64,000 nt of DNA from positions 1 through 64,000 of the forward strand of contig DASYXK010000002.1 in NCBI GenBank assembly GCA_035935115.1, in the 5' to 3' direction. Each line of letters starts with the position of its first letter. Position 1 is the stretch's first letter. The DNA is from TA-20 sp035935115. GTDB lineage: Archaea > Thermoproteota > Nitrososphaeria > Nitrososphaerales > Nitrosopumilaceae. Positions 10,395 through 19,986 of the stretch are shown in pieces. The notes under the pieces were generated by a model. The model did not search any database. It saw only the letters and a list, made by a program, of their open reading frames with translations, and was not told the DNA's origin. A program made the translations under genes and the position numbers.

Positions 10395-10498
10395 TAGCCC
10401 GAGGCAGATTCGAACTGCCGTCCCCAGGTTTCCTCTCATAAGATCCAGAGCCTGGAATCCCTAACCCAAAATTTGTTTGGCCACTAGACTATCGGGCT
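10395..10498 (-). tRNA. tRNA-Gln (CUG) with two introns
   Basis: Acceptor arms AGCCCGA/TCGGGCT, T-arm GGCAG-TTCGAAT-CTGCC and anticodon stem CCAGG/CCTGG can all be drawn. The loop CTCTGGA puts anticodon CTG at 34-36. A 15-nt insertion (10430-10444) sits at the canonical 37/38 intron position. The D-loop (10461-10485) is 25 nt long instead of about 9, so a second insertion of about 15 nt is present; it contains a CCAAA/TTTGG hairpin. No CCA is encoded. Both introns would need the archaeal splicing endonuclease. The exact ends of the D-loop intron are not certain. Confidence 0.85.
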
Positions 10499-10530
10499 AC
10501 CGAAACGACTTGGATTACTTGAGAATATAA

Positions 10531-10851
10531 TTATTTGGTGCTTGTTTCCCGTACTGCTGTTGCATAGTCACAATCAGCTTTGAGTCTCATATATGGAATT
10601 AATCTGTAATGAATTGAATAAAGATCATTTTCTTTGTAAAGAATTCCTTTTAACAGAAGTGATACAAAACCACCAGCAATTTTTGATGATGGTATTCCTA
10701 ATTCTTTACAAACTGCATCACGTTTTTTTTTGTACTGTGATGTAGTAAAACTAATATTGTTTAATTCTAAAATCAAAGGCCACATTACTTTTTCCCATAC
10801 AAATCGTCTGTTCTCAGTAGCAGATGCGTACTTGCCTTTTTCCCTCAACAT
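10531..10851 (-). CDS. Small hypothetical protein
   Basis: A 106-residue protein that I do not recognise. It is rich in Lys and Arg, has no membrane segment or signal peptide, and its middle part (about residues 35-75) could form helices of a small DNA-binding fold; this is only a guess from composition. It is divergent from the YkgJ-type gene, 38 bases apart. The codon usage looks like that of its neighbours, which supports a real gene. Confidence 0.6.
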   Translation of the reverse strand: MLREKGKYASATENRRFVWEKVMWPLILELNNISFTTSQYKKKRDAVCKELGIPSSKIAGGFVSLLLKGILYKENDLYSIHYRLIPYMRLKADCDYATAVRETSTK

Positions 10852-10889
10852 TAATAACGTTCAAAGTTGTGCTTGTAATTTATTAGTTG

Positions 10890-11594
10890 ATGCGAAAGGA
10901 ACTTGAGGAATCACTTGAACTTTTATCAAAAAATTGGGAAGTAAATCCAATCATACGGGATTTTATCTTAGGAAGTAGAAGTGATGTTTCTGATTTCACC
11001 ATCAAAGTAAAAGATGTTGTATTTCATATTCCTTATCTCGCAAAAGAAGAAAGTTATGTTCTCTGGAAGTGTTACTGGCCTGATTGCCATAATTGTTGTG
11101 ACAGACAAGGTAGATTGCCACTTACATCAAATGATCTAATTACAATTGGAAAGGGACTAAAGTACCAAAAAGTTTCAGACTTTATAAAAAATGAAACTAA
11201 CATTGCTACCTGGGAAGAAAGAGGTCCATCTGGAAATAGTATCACAATGACCATGATAAACCTGAAGCGAAAAAAAGATGAGACAGAAGCAGATGATGGA
11301 ACTCATATCTCTTGTAGATTTTTGGATGAGAAAGGTTACTGCGAGTTGTATCCTAATAGACCTGGAGTCTGTTATCTCTATCCGTTTTCATCTTGGCTTG
11401 AAAATGAAAAAGGAAGAGCTCGTGTTCACGCAAGCTTTCAGTTTACTGGTGACTGTCCAGGTTTTTATCTTTCAAAATCAATTGATGAAATGAAGAGTGT
11501 TCTTTTGGAATATTCTAAAATGATATATGATTACAATATGAATTCAAACAGAACAGTGCGAGAAAATTTTGGATTTGTTACTATGGGGTTCTAG
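10890..11594 (+). CDS. YkgJ-family cysteine-cluster protein
   Basis: A 234-residue soluble protein of the YkgJ (UPF0153) family, which is predicted to bind Zn or an Fe-S centre through clustered cysteines. The ligands visible are the CYWPDCHNCC cluster (about residues 63-72), a cysteine in SCRFLDE and CELYPNRPGVC. The biochemical role of the family is not settled. The ATG at 10890 is chosen; a TTG one codon upstream is also in frame. It converges with the geranylgeranyl-reductase-like gene, and the two stops overlap by four bases. Confidence 0.8.
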   Translation: MRKELEESLELLSKNWEVNPIIRDFILGSRSDVSDFTIKVKDVVFHIPYLAKEESYVLWKCYWPDCHNCCDRQGRLPLTSNDLITIGKGLKYQKVSDFIKNETNIATWEERGPSGNSITMTMINLKRKKDETEADDGTHISCRFLDEKGYCELYPNRPGVCYLYPFSSWLENEKGRARVHASFQFTGDCPGFYLSKSIDEMKSVLLEYSKMIYDYNMNSNRTVRENFGFVTMGF

Positions 11595-12598
11595 GCCTTT
11601 GCAACTTTCATCATATCTGTCATTTTAATTTCCATACCAAATCTCTGTTCATTTTTTTTCATATATCTATAAATTGTAATAAGATCTGCAAAGTGCTTTA
11701 TCGTACTAAACTTGCTGTCCATTTTATTTCTTACAAATGCAAGTACCTTTGAGTATATTGCAAATTTTTCAAGCACTTGTTGCCTATATCTTTCATTATT
11801 ACCAATATTCTCGATAAATATGTCAGCACAGGTCATGCTTGGTATGATGCCTTCTCCTAAAAGTGGATAAACGGTTCCAATCGATTCACCAACACCGACA
11901 ACTTTTCCGTGATAAAAGGGCTCACACATATTAGGTGTAGCAAGACGAATTGGCCTTCCAACTGTTTTGAGTATCTTTCCACCATATTTTTTAAAAAACG
12001 CATCAGTTACTTCAACATGTTTTCTGTTCTTATCGCCAGCACCAATGTGGGCATGTTTCTCCCCTAATGGAAAATACCAAAAATATCCGCTAATTGAAGA
12101 AAATGGCTTGAGGTAAAAGTCGTCAAATGGCACTTTGTCTTCATATTCTACCTTGTATTGGTATGTTGGTAGGTGAAAATCTTGGGAAAGTCTTGGAAGA
12201 TACATTCTGTAAAAACCAGTTGCATCAATTATGAGATCAAATTCTGATTCTAAATCTGCAAGTTTTGGTGTGGTGCCATAATTGATCTTACATCCTTTTG
12301 ACATGTCTTTGATAAGACCAATTTTGTCGTAGGTACAAAGACCCATCAATTTGATGTTGAATCTATCTGAATTCATGTCAATGTACATGTTTTTTCCATC
12401 ATGAATTACATAATTATTAAAATCAAGATTGCATTTTTTAGCAAACTCTTGCATTGGTCCACGAGTAGTACCCCATGCACATATGGAATCGTGATTTTCT
12501 TGCGTGGATCTTTCAAAACCTACTACTTCGTGTTCATTTTTCAATCTGCCAAGAAGATATCCGCCTGCAACTCCAATGCCGACAATTGCTATTTTCAA
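11591..12598 (-). CDS. FAD-dependent oxidoreductase, geranylgeranyl reductase family
   Basis: A 335-residue flavoprotein with an N-terminal dinucleotide-binding motif (IVGIGVAGGYLLGRL), an internal YWYFPLG-type substrate-region segment and the GVGESIGTVYPLLGEGI motif near the FAD ribityl site. These are typical of geranylgeranyl reductases, which saturate isoprenoid chains of archaeal lipids or quinones. It is shorter than the usual 390-450 residues, so a different isoprenoid or a quinone-related substrate is possible. It lies 61 bases downstream of leuS on the same strand. Confidence 0.75.
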   Translation of the reverse strand: MKIAIVGIGVAGGYLLGRLKNEHEVVGFERSTQENHDSICAWGTTRGPMQEFAKKCNLDFNNYVIHDGKNMYIDMNSDRFNIKLMGLCTYDKIGLIKDMSKGCKINYGTTPKLADLESEFDLIIDATGFYRMYLPRLSQDFHLPTYQYKVEYEDKVPFDDFYLKPFSSISGYFWYFPLGEKHAHIGAGDKNRKHVEVTDAFFKKYGGKILKTVGRPIRLATPNMCEPFYHGKVVGVGESIGTVYPLLGEGIIPSMTCADIFIENIGNNERYRQQVLEKFAIYSKVLAFVRNKMDSKFSTIKHFADLITIYRYMKKNEQRFGMEIKMTDMMKVAKA

Positions 12599-12659
12599 TT
12601 GAAGCTTATTCTGAAAATACCTAATAAAAAGATGCGCAGTATTTTTCTAATTCTAAATT

Positions 12660-15533
12660 CTATTCTATTAATATTGCGGGCTTGAATGGCCTTGCAGTAC
12701 GCGCCTTGTTTTTGGGATCATATTTTTGGGCATCTGATTCCTCAAACACTTGTACCTCTACACCAAATTCCTTTTGCAGAAGAGAATTAATTTCTAAAAG
12801 AATTTTTTTCTCCGCTACAAGGCCTAACTTTGTCTTGGACTCTCTCGATTCTACAGGTTCTGATAATATATCATTAACAGTCTTTTTGACAAAATCGGGA
12901 TCCTTTTTTACATTTTCTGTATCCTTGTCTGCAATTAGAGATTTTATCAGAACTCCTATATTCATCTCACCTTTGATAACACTTGAAAGAATCTTTTGGT
13001 ATGCCTTTGTCTTCCATGAGTCTGAAGTATAGATGATGATTCGTTTTGGTGAAATTTTGGTTACTTTGAGAATATTTTTGATATCTTCTAGTGTTGATTT
13101 GAGAAGATTTTCTGACTGGAGTGCTGCAGCATCAATCTTATTTTCAAGAACTGATGGCCACAAAGACTTTGAGACAATTCCAGAATTTCCTAATTTATTC
13201 CACATCTCTTCCGCAATATGTGGTGCAAAAGGAGAAAGCATGGATACTCTAGCAGAAAAAATTTCATGTAAGGTACCAGATATGTTTTTTCTATTCTTTG
13301 CCTCTGTTCTCTTTAGATACCATTGTATGTCTGAATCAAATTCGTACAGTACATAGTGCAAGGCTTCACGCAATCTCATTTTTTCCATAGCTGATGTGAT
13401 TTCAAAGATAAGCTGTTGTAGTCTGCTTTGCAACCATCTGTCTTCTTGTTCCTGATTGTTGGATTGGCTCGCTTTGTATTTAGGACATTCATCCAACATA
13501 TTTTCAAGCTTGTTTTTAATTCCTCTAACTGCTTCCAAATTAAAATCGGCATCCTGCAATAGCTCTGCAGAAATTAAAATAGCTAATCTAATTGGGTCTG
13601 CCCCATGGGTTCTAATTGCATCACGTAATGGAATTATGTTTCCCATTGATTTTGACATCTTTTTTCCTTCCATTAAGACAGAGCCATTTACCACTATTTC
13701 TTCAGGCCAGTATTTTTTTGGAAAGATTGCAATGTGATTGAAAACAAAGAAAGTCAGATGATTTGGAACAAGATCACGACCTGAATGTCTTGCATTAACA
13801 GGATAAAAATACTGAAATTCGTTCTTAATATTTTCTAAAACATGCTGTGATATTTTAGACGATAAGGCAATTTTCTTTGAATCACCTTCTCCCAAAAATA
13901 CATAATCAAAAAATTCATCTCCAAGACTTTCTGCTACTAGTTGTTTTTCATTTACATATTTTGCTAGGATATAGTATGCCATGTAAATCACTGAATCTGA
14001 CAAACTCTCAACTATCCAATCCTTGTCCCAAGGTAATTTTGTGCCAAGACCATGTTGTCTTGCACATGCCCTTTCTCGAAGCCAATCCACAACATAATTG
14101 AATTCTCCTCGTATCTCTTCTGGAAGTATCTTCATTTCATTTATCCACTGATGTGCATCATCTTTCCATTTTTTATTAGAATAATCTAGAAACCACTGAT
14201 CGTTGAGTAATTTTACTACACACTCGGATCCGCATCTGCAACGTATTGGTCCATCATTTAGTTCAAACAAAATGTCTGCATTATTACTTTGTAGAATCCA
14301 TTTTTTGACTTCCTCTTTGGCATCTGCAACAGTTTTTTGTGCAAATCTTCCAGTGTTTTGTTTTAATTTTCCTCCGTAGAATTCTTTTGCATAAAGCTCT
14401 TTTGTTGCTTCTTCAAGCTTGGGATTGTTTTGGTTTTCTATTTGGAATCTTTCAGTAATTTCCTTTGCAGGAATTTCCCCATATCCGTCAGTTTGTATAA
14501 TGGAAATTGGCAAAATCGTCCTTGCAATGGATGCAAGATTTTGATCATTACTTAACTTTTTGATATCTTCCAAAGCCTGATAGTCAAATGGTGCATGCGC
14601 TGGCACTGACATTACAATTCCAGTACCGTTTTCACTTTTGACAAAGCTTGCAGGAAATATTACGATCTCTTCATTTCTATCTGGGACTTTGACTTTTTTG
14701 CTTACAAGTTCAGAGCCCTTTATCTCGCCTGTTACTTTGACTTTCTTATCGAGAAACTCTAGTTTTCTTGCGCATTCTGAACTAACAATCCATGTTTCAT
14801 TATCTACGTTGGCAATCTTGTAAGTAACTTGTGGGTTTATCCAGAGATTTGTCACACCAAATATTGTCTCAGGTCTAAGTGTGGCAGTAGGTACAACATA
14901 TTTTTCATATCTGAATTTGATGAGAATATACTCTGTAAAACTTGGTTCTACATCTCCTAATGTGTCATGCTGCGATACTGGATTTTGATCCTTTGGACAC
15001 CAACCAACAGGATGTGATCCTTGAATGACCAAATTCTTACTTCTCAGCTTTCTAAACTGCCACTCGATGAATTTGTTATAGACAGGATCTATCGTAGTAA
15101 ACTCTCTTCTCCAATCTATCGAGTAACCCATCTCTATCATTCCTGATTTTATTTCTTGATGGAAATAATCTGCGATCTTTACTGGTTCAGAAAATTCCTT
15201 GATGTTTTTTTCTGGAACTTTGTATAGTGTTCTAAAGGCCTCGATTAGTTCCTTATCATTTTCTTGAACACGTCTTGCCATGCCAAGAATTGGAGTTCCT
15301 GTATAGTGAAAGCCCATTGGAAAAAGTACATTGTAACCACGCATACGCATAAATCTTGCATGAACATCAGCTAAAGTGTAGGTTCTTCCATGACCTATGT
15401 GCTGTGGAGAATTTGGATACGGATATGCTACTGTAACAAAGAATTTTTTTTGTAAATTTGGATCTGTCTCGAAATATTTTTCATCATGCCATATTTTTCT
15501 CCATTTGGATTCTATAGATGACCAATCTGTCAC
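12660..15533 (-). CDS. leuS: Leucyl-tRNA synthetase
   Basis: Class I synthetase of about 957 residues that charges tRNA-Leu. The HIGH-type motif is PNSPQHIGHGRTY and the KMSKS loop is KKMSKSMGN. The editing domain (around TLRPETIFGVTN) and a C-terminal extension of archaeal type are present. The frame is open up to an ATG at 15569, but that would overlap alaS by 32 bases. The GTG at 15533, just after the alaS stop, gives the start MTDWSSIE expected for the family, so I prefer it. It is probably co-transcribed with alaS. Confidence 0.95.
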   Translation of the reverse strand: MTDWSSIESKWRKIWHDEKYFETDPNLQKKFFVTVAYPYPNSPQHIGHGRTYTLADVHARFMRMRGYNVLFPMGFHYTGTPILGMARRVQENDKELIEAFRTLYKVPEKNIKEFSEPVKIADYFHQEIKSGMIEMGYSIDWRREFTTIDPVYNKFIEWQFRKLRSKNLVIQGSHPVGWCPKDQNPVSQHDTLGDVEPSFTEYILIKFRYEKYVVPTATLRPETIFGVTNLWINPQVTYKIANVDNETWIVSSECARKLEFLDKKVKVTGEIKGSELVSKKVKVPDRNEEIVIFPASFVKSENGTGIVMSVPAHAPFDYQALEDIKKLSNDQNLASIARTILPISIIQTDGYGEIPAKEITERFQIENQNNPKLEEATKELYAKEFYGGKLKQNTGRFAQKTVADAKEEVKKWILQSNNADILFELNDGPIRCRCGSECVVKLLNDQWFLDYSNKKWKDDAHQWINEMKILPEEIRGEFNYVVDWLRERACARQHGLGTKLPWDKDWIVESLSDSVIYMAYYILAKYVNEKQLVAESLGDEFFDYVFLGEGDSKKIALSSKISQHVLENIKNEFQYFYPVNARHSGRDLVPNHLTFFVFNHIAIFPKKYWPEEIVVNGSVLMEGKKMSKSMGNIIPLRDAIRTHGADPIRLAILISAELLQDADFNLEAVRGIKNKLENMLDECPKYKASQSNNQEQEDRWLQSRLQQLIFEITSAMEKMRLREALHYVLYEFDSDIQWYLKRTEAKNRKNISGTLHEIFSARVSMLSPFAPHIAEEMWNKLGNSGIVSKSLWPSVLENKIDAAALQSENLLKSTLEDIKNILKVTKISPKRIIIYTSDSWKTKAYQKILSSVIKGEMNIGVLIKSLIADKDTENVKKDPDFVKKTVNDILSEPVESRESKTKLGLVAEKKILLEINSLLQKEFGVEVQVFEESDAQKYDPKNKARTARPFKPAILIE

Positions 15534-15537
15534 AAAA

Positions 15538-18243
15538 TCACTTTTCCAAAATAGATTGCTCTGCAGCAATTAGTGCATCTTTTAGTTTTGACACATCTTT
15601 TCCTCCACCTTGACCAAAACTCTCATTTCCTCCTCCGGAACCACCTAGGATTTTGGAAACATCGCGAACCAAATCTCCGGCCTTCTTTGTTTTTGCTGCC
15701 TCTAGACCTGCAAATGCAACTATTCGTATACCGCCGTTTTTCAAAATCAATGCACAATATATCATGGATGGGTCTGTCTTGATTGTTTGCTCTCCTACTG
15801 CAATATGGAATTCTTCATCCAGGTCCTCATCTATTGTGGAGTATAGTTTTACTTTGCCTAGATTTTTTGCCTGAGATATTGCATTTTTTGCAGTAGATTC
15901 TGATACTCGTTTGATCAATTGCTTTAGCTTCTTCTTGGATGAATCCGCATCCTTCATGGCATGTTCAAATGATTCCATTATCTTTTCTTTACTAGAACCT
16001 AGTAACTTTACAATTTGTGAAATTTTTCTATCTTGATTTTGAGTATATTTTATTGCAGTTTCGCCTGAAACAAACTCCATTCTTACAACTCCATCCTGAA
16101 TTCTTTCTGCCTTTGTAATTTTAATGAGTCCTATCTCTCCTGTTTTTTTTACATGTGTTCCTCCGCAAGCTTCCACATCATAACCTTCAATGTTTACAAT
16201 TCTGACTAGCTTTACTGGAACTACACCGCCTTGGTAAATTCTAAATCCATATTTTTGTTCAGCATGTCCTCGTTCAAATTCATTAATCATGATGGGAACA
16301 TCTCTTCTAATAGTAAAGTTTGCCAAATCTTCAATTTTCATTATATCATCTTCAGTCAAGTTAGAATGATGAGTTATGTCCAATCTACCATAATCTTTTT
16401 CCTTAAATGCTGAGTGTTGCCAAATCCATGATCCTAGAGTTTTTCGTGCAGAAGCATTTAGCACATGAGTACTACTGTGGTTCCTTGTTATTCCATATCG
16501 ACGAGATACGTCTATTGCACATTTCACAGTTTCTCCTTCTTTTAGTGTACCACCTTTAAGTTCGTGAACTACAACATTTCCATATTTATTTACATCAATC
16601 ACCTCAAAGGTTCCAATTTTTCCATGATCTGGCTCCTGACCTCCACCTCTAGGATAAAATGATGTCTTGTCTAAAACCACCAGTTTGTTTTTTATTACTT
16701 TGATAACCCTGGCCTCAAACTCTTCTGGGTCTTGTTTATAGTATAATAATTCAGTATCTGGAATTCCTTTTAAGTCCAGATCTTCTTTTTTCTCTTGTTT
16801 TTCTGATTGATGCAAGTCTGATAATCTTTCATAAAATGTAGGAGGAATTTCAGAAATTATTTGAGTCTCTTTTAAAAAGTCAGGTGTTATTCCGTCAGAT
16901 TCGTATAACCTGATAAGATCATCAACGGTTAATTTCTTGTCTTGAGTCTTTAGCGTGCTTGCAATGCTCTTCATTCTTGTTTTTGATTCATTGTATCTTT
17001 CTCTTTCTATTCCAATTATGGTCTTAACATCATTTCTCGTTTCTTCTAATTCTGGATAAGTTGATTTTAGATAATCCACATGCATGTCAATTAATTCTTT
17101 TAGATCAAAATTCCAACCAAACCTATCCATTGTAGCTACTGTTCTTCTTAGAATCATTCGCAAGTTGTATCCTCCACCTACATTACTTGGCAAGGCACCA
17201 TCAGAAATTGCAAATACCAAAGTCCTAAGGTGATCCGCAATTAGATAAATTCCTTCAAGTGGTGCTATTGTTTTATTAAATCTGTTTTCATCAATTCCTG
17301 CTTGTTTTGCAGCAATTTTTCTTGCAATTAAGATACTGTTTGAATCACCAAGGCTTTTTGCTATTGATATGAAATAGTTTGATATAATTTTGGAATCAAG
17401 ATATATTCCTGCTTTTTGTATGAGATTTTTTGTAATGGGACCAAAACAGCAATCATATGCAGTTGGAGTACCCATAGTAATCCAAGCAAATCTCTCAAGA
17501 CCCGCTCCCATGTCTATTATTTTTTGGTCCAAAACAGAATAATTGTCTAGATCTCCCTGAAATTCAGTAAAGACTGCATTTCCAAGTTCTAGTCCTCTGA
17601 CGAAATATTCTAACGAAGAACCGAATGAACCACCTCCAGCCCAGACATCCTCTACAAAAACTACTTCTTTTTTATCAATACCGAATCTTTCTGTTAGTAA
17701 TCGGAAATCTAGATCAACACATTTGTCTTTCCAATATCCCTGTGAATTTGGAATACTATGTTGACCAATCATACAAAAACTAGAAAAATGTCTTCCAGTG
17801 ACTCCAACATTTTCGATGTCTTTGAACCTAAGACAAGTTTGTGGTACTACTAGAGGATTTGCAGGAAATTCAAAAACAACCTTGGAACCCATGACTCTTT
17901 GAAAGTCTACAATTGATGCTATTGTAAAATACAGATCATCACGCCATCTGCAGACAACTGGGTATCTGCTAACTGATTTGTGACCGTTTTGTACAAAAAA
18001 AGATTCTACTTCTCTCCATGCTTGAACATAATCAAATCTTTTCTTTGTAGGAGGATTACCAATAAATGAATAATTATTTTCAGAATCATCAGGACAAAAG
18101 TTTTGATTAATATCAAGTGTCCAGAAATATCGTTTACATTTTGCACATGATTTTCGTACAAATCCTTCATTTTCAAACAATGCTACTTTGTAATACCTAT
18201 CAGGATCGGCAGAAAACTTTGCAAGAATTTGTCCCTTGTCCAT
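15538..18243 (-). CDS. alaS: Alanyl-tRNA synthetase
   Basis: Class II synthetase of about 901 residues. The catalytic core includes RWRDDLYFTIASIVDFQ and the archaeal N-terminal cysteine-rich segment (CAKCKRYFWTLD). The editing domain carries HSSTHVLNASARK and the CGGTHVKKTGEIG zinc site. The C-terminal oligomerisation domain ends in a Gly-rich segment (GGSGGGNESFGQGGG). Upstream in-frame ATGs exist at 18294 and 18279, but family starts resemble MDKGQILAKFS, so the ATG at 18243 is chosen. leuS follows directly. Confidence 0.95.
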   Translation of the reverse strand: MDKGQILAKFSADPDRYYKVALFENEGFVRKSCAKCKRYFWTLDINQNFCPDDSENNYSFIGNPPTKKRFDYVQAWREVESFFVQNGHKSVSRYPVVCRWRDDLYFTIASIVDFQRVMGSKVVFEFPANPLVVPQTCLRFKDIENVGVTGRHFSSFCMIGQHSIPNSQGYWKDKCVDLDFRLLTERFGIDKKEVVFVEDVWAGGGSFGSSLEYFVRGLELGNAVFTEFQGDLDNYSVLDQKIIDMGAGLERFAWITMGTPTAYDCCFGPITKNLIQKAGIYLDSKIISNYFISIAKSLGDSNSILIARKIAAKQAGIDENRFNKTIAPLEGIYLIADHLRTLVFAISDGALPSNVGGGYNLRMILRRTVATMDRFGWNFDLKELIDMHVDYLKSTYPELEETRNDVKTIIGIERERYNESKTRMKSIASTLKTQDKKLTVDDLIRLYESDGITPDFLKETQIISEIPPTFYERLSDLHQSEKQEKKEDLDLKGIPDTELLYYKQDPEEFEARVIKVIKNKLVVLDKTSFYPRGGGQEPDHGKIGTFEVIDVNKYGNVVVHELKGGTLKEGETVKCAIDVSRRYGITRNHSSTHVLNASARKTLGSWIWQHSAFKEKDYGRLDITHHSNLTEDDIMKIEDLANFTIRRDVPIMINEFERGHAEQKYGFRIYQGGVVPVKLVRIVNIEGYDVEACGGTHVKKTGEIGLIKITKAERIQDGVVRMEFVSGETAIKYTQNQDRKISQIVKLLGSSKEKIMESFEHAMKDADSSKKKLKQLIKRVSESTAKNAISQAKNLGKVKLYSTIDEDLDEEFHIAVGEQTIKTDPSMIYCALILKNGGIRIVAFAGLEAAKTKKAGDLVRDVSKILGGSGGGNESFGQGGGKDVSKLKDALIAAEQSILEK

Positions 18244-18322
18244 CTTTGAGAAGTTTTCGGAATGACCGATATTAAGCATTCTGAAGCAACACATTAAATA
18301 TGATCTTTTTTGAAAAGTTGCT

Positions 18323-18829
18323 ATGTTCAGTAAAAAAACATGGAAAGAAGGAGATCACGCTTTCACATCTGTACAAGATGGAGAATTTAGAAACATAGTT
18401 GTTGGGGTAGTTACAGGCGTTGAAGATTCCAAGATAGGTATTAATGGTATTATAATAAATGCAGTTGGTCTCAAAAACAAAGTTGCTCAAGGCAAAGCAG
18501 GACCACAATCTATAGATCAGCTAAAAAATCCAACCCCAAAAGATTGCATATTGGCTTTGATATACAGAGTAGAATATGATAATCATACTGGTGTCTTTGA
18601 CATAAACACTGATCCTGTAGTCAAAATACACAAAAGAATTCATAATGTAATTGATGGTTGGGTAAGAGAATCGATTCCAGAATTGATAAACAATGTTCTT
18701 TCACTGTCTGATGGTGCAGAAAAAGATCAAGCAAAAAGAATTTTAAAGCAAAGAATGGATACCTTATATGATAAGGAATTGAAAAAATACATGTACTCTA
18801 TTTGTCGCAGTCTTAAGATTCTAAACTAG
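18323..18829 (+). CDS. Conserved-looking hypothetical protein
   Basis: A soluble 168-residue protein that I cannot assign. The first half looks like beta-strands with many Gly/Val/Ile residues (GVVTGVEDSKIGINGIIINAVG), and the second half is helical and charged, ending in a Lys/Arg-rich helix. No signal peptide or cysteine motif is seen. It is divergent from alaS and lies upstream of L12, but a 101-base gap makes co-transcription with L12 doubtful. Confidence 0.65.
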   Translation: MFSKKTWKEGDHAFTSVQDGEFRNIVVGVVTGVEDSKIGINGIIINAVGLKNKVAQGKAGPQSIDQLKNPTPKDCILALIYRVEYDNHTGVFDINTDPVVKIHKRIHNVIDGWVRESIPELINNVLSLSDGAEKDQAKRILKQRMDTLYDKELKKYMYSICRSLKILN

Positions 18830-18930
18830 TCTATTTTTTACATTTCCAAGTTTTGTATCTTGGAATAATAAATTCGGTTCAATATCTACTCCATAGTTTT
18901 ATATTATGCCTTTAGCAAATTTCGTTTACG

Positions 18931-19230
18931 ATGGAATACGTATATGCCGCATTACTTTTGCACAAGCAAAAGAAGGAAATTAACGAAGCTAATATTACAA
19001 GCGTAATCAAAGCTTCAGGGGCTGCAGTAAACGAAGCACAAGTAAAGGCACTTGTAGCAGCACTAGCTGACGTAAACATTGATGAAGCTATCAAAGCAGC
19101 CCCAGTAGCAGTTGCAGCAGCACCTGCCGCAGCAGCATCTGGCGGAAAGGAAGAAAAGAAAGAAGTAGAGACACCATCTGCAAAGACAGAAGAACAAGCA
19201 ATGGAAGGCCTCTCTGCATTATTTGGTTAG
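18931..19230 (+). CDS. rpl12: Ribosomal protein L12 (P1 type), stalk
   Basis: A 99-residue archaeal stalk protein. The N-terminal dimerisation domain starts MEYVYAALLLHKQKKEI, an Ala-rich hinge runs from about residue 55 to 75, and the C-terminus ends in EGLSALFG, the tail that recruits elongation factors. A TATA-like sequence at about 18897-18904 gives a leaderless start. In most archaea the gene follows L10 in the L1-L10-L12 operon; here it stands alone on the opposite strand. Confidence 0.95.
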   Translation: MEYVYAALLLHKQKKEINEANITSVIKASGAAVNEAQVKALVAALADVNIDEAIKAAPVAVAAAPAAAASGGKEEKKEVETPSAKTEEQAMEGLSALFG

Positions 19231-19316
19231 ACATCATTTTTAAAACTCCCTTTTACATTTTGTTCTTTATTTAGATCTCTAAACATTATTTACCATATGA
19301 TATAACTAATTGTGAT

Positions 19317-19955
19317 TTGACTGAACTGTCACCGTCGATTTCGATTCTGATTTTAGCGCTTGATCTTTTTGGAACAATGGCGTTTGCTGTTACCGGTGCA
19401 TTCAAAGCCATTGAACACAAGGCAGACATTGTAGGAATAATAATTTTAGCTACAATAACAGGTGTGGCGGGCGGAACTATTAGAGACATGATAATAGGTC
19501 ATTTCCCACCTCATTCTATTTCAAATCCATTGTATGTGGTGATTACAGTTTCAACGGGAATTGCTATATTCTTTCTATATCCAAGAATGCAGAAACACTG
19601 GAATCTGTTTCTAAAATTTGATGCCTTGGGACTAGGGGTATTTACAATAATTGGCGCAACATTTGCATATGATGTTTTTGGACTAAACTTTCTTGCGATG
19701 GCACTATCTGGAATGCTTACTGCGATTGGGGGAGGAATCTTGAGAGATATGTTTGTAAACGAAATCCCAATAGTGTTTGTAAAAGAACTTTATGCTTCTG
19801 CAAGTTTTGTAGGTATTGTAACTTTCTTCATTCTTCTAAGCGTTAATGCAGAACCAAACATAGCTACATTTGCCGGAATTGCAACTACCACAATACTTAG
19901 ACTTGTTGCAATGAAGTATAATTGGAATCTACCAAAGGTACGAGAAAAACTGTAA
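19317..19955 (+). CDS. UPF0126 / YadS-type membrane protein
   Basis: A 212-residue integral membrane protein with about six to seven helices built from two repeats. Each repeat has the glycine motif ahead of an arginine pair: GVAGGTIRDMIIG in the first and AIGGGILRDMFVN in the second. This is the UPF0126 (TRIC-like) family; some bacterial members are linked to glycine uptake, but the role here is unknown. The start is a TTG at 19317; a downstream ATG would remove the first helix. Confidence 0.8.
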   Translation: MTELSPSISILILALDLFGTMAFAVTGAFKAIEHKADIVGIIILATITGVAGGTIRDMIIGHFPPHSISNPLYVVITVSTGIAIFFLYPRMQKHWNLFLKFDALGLGVFTIIGATFAYDVFGLNFLAMALSGMLTAIGGGILRDMFVNEIPIVFVKELYASASFVGIVTFFILLSVNAEPNIATFAGIATTTILRLVAMKYNWNLPKVREKL

Positions 19956-19986
19956 TTCTTTTTAGGATTTTTTTTAGAAATGGATT

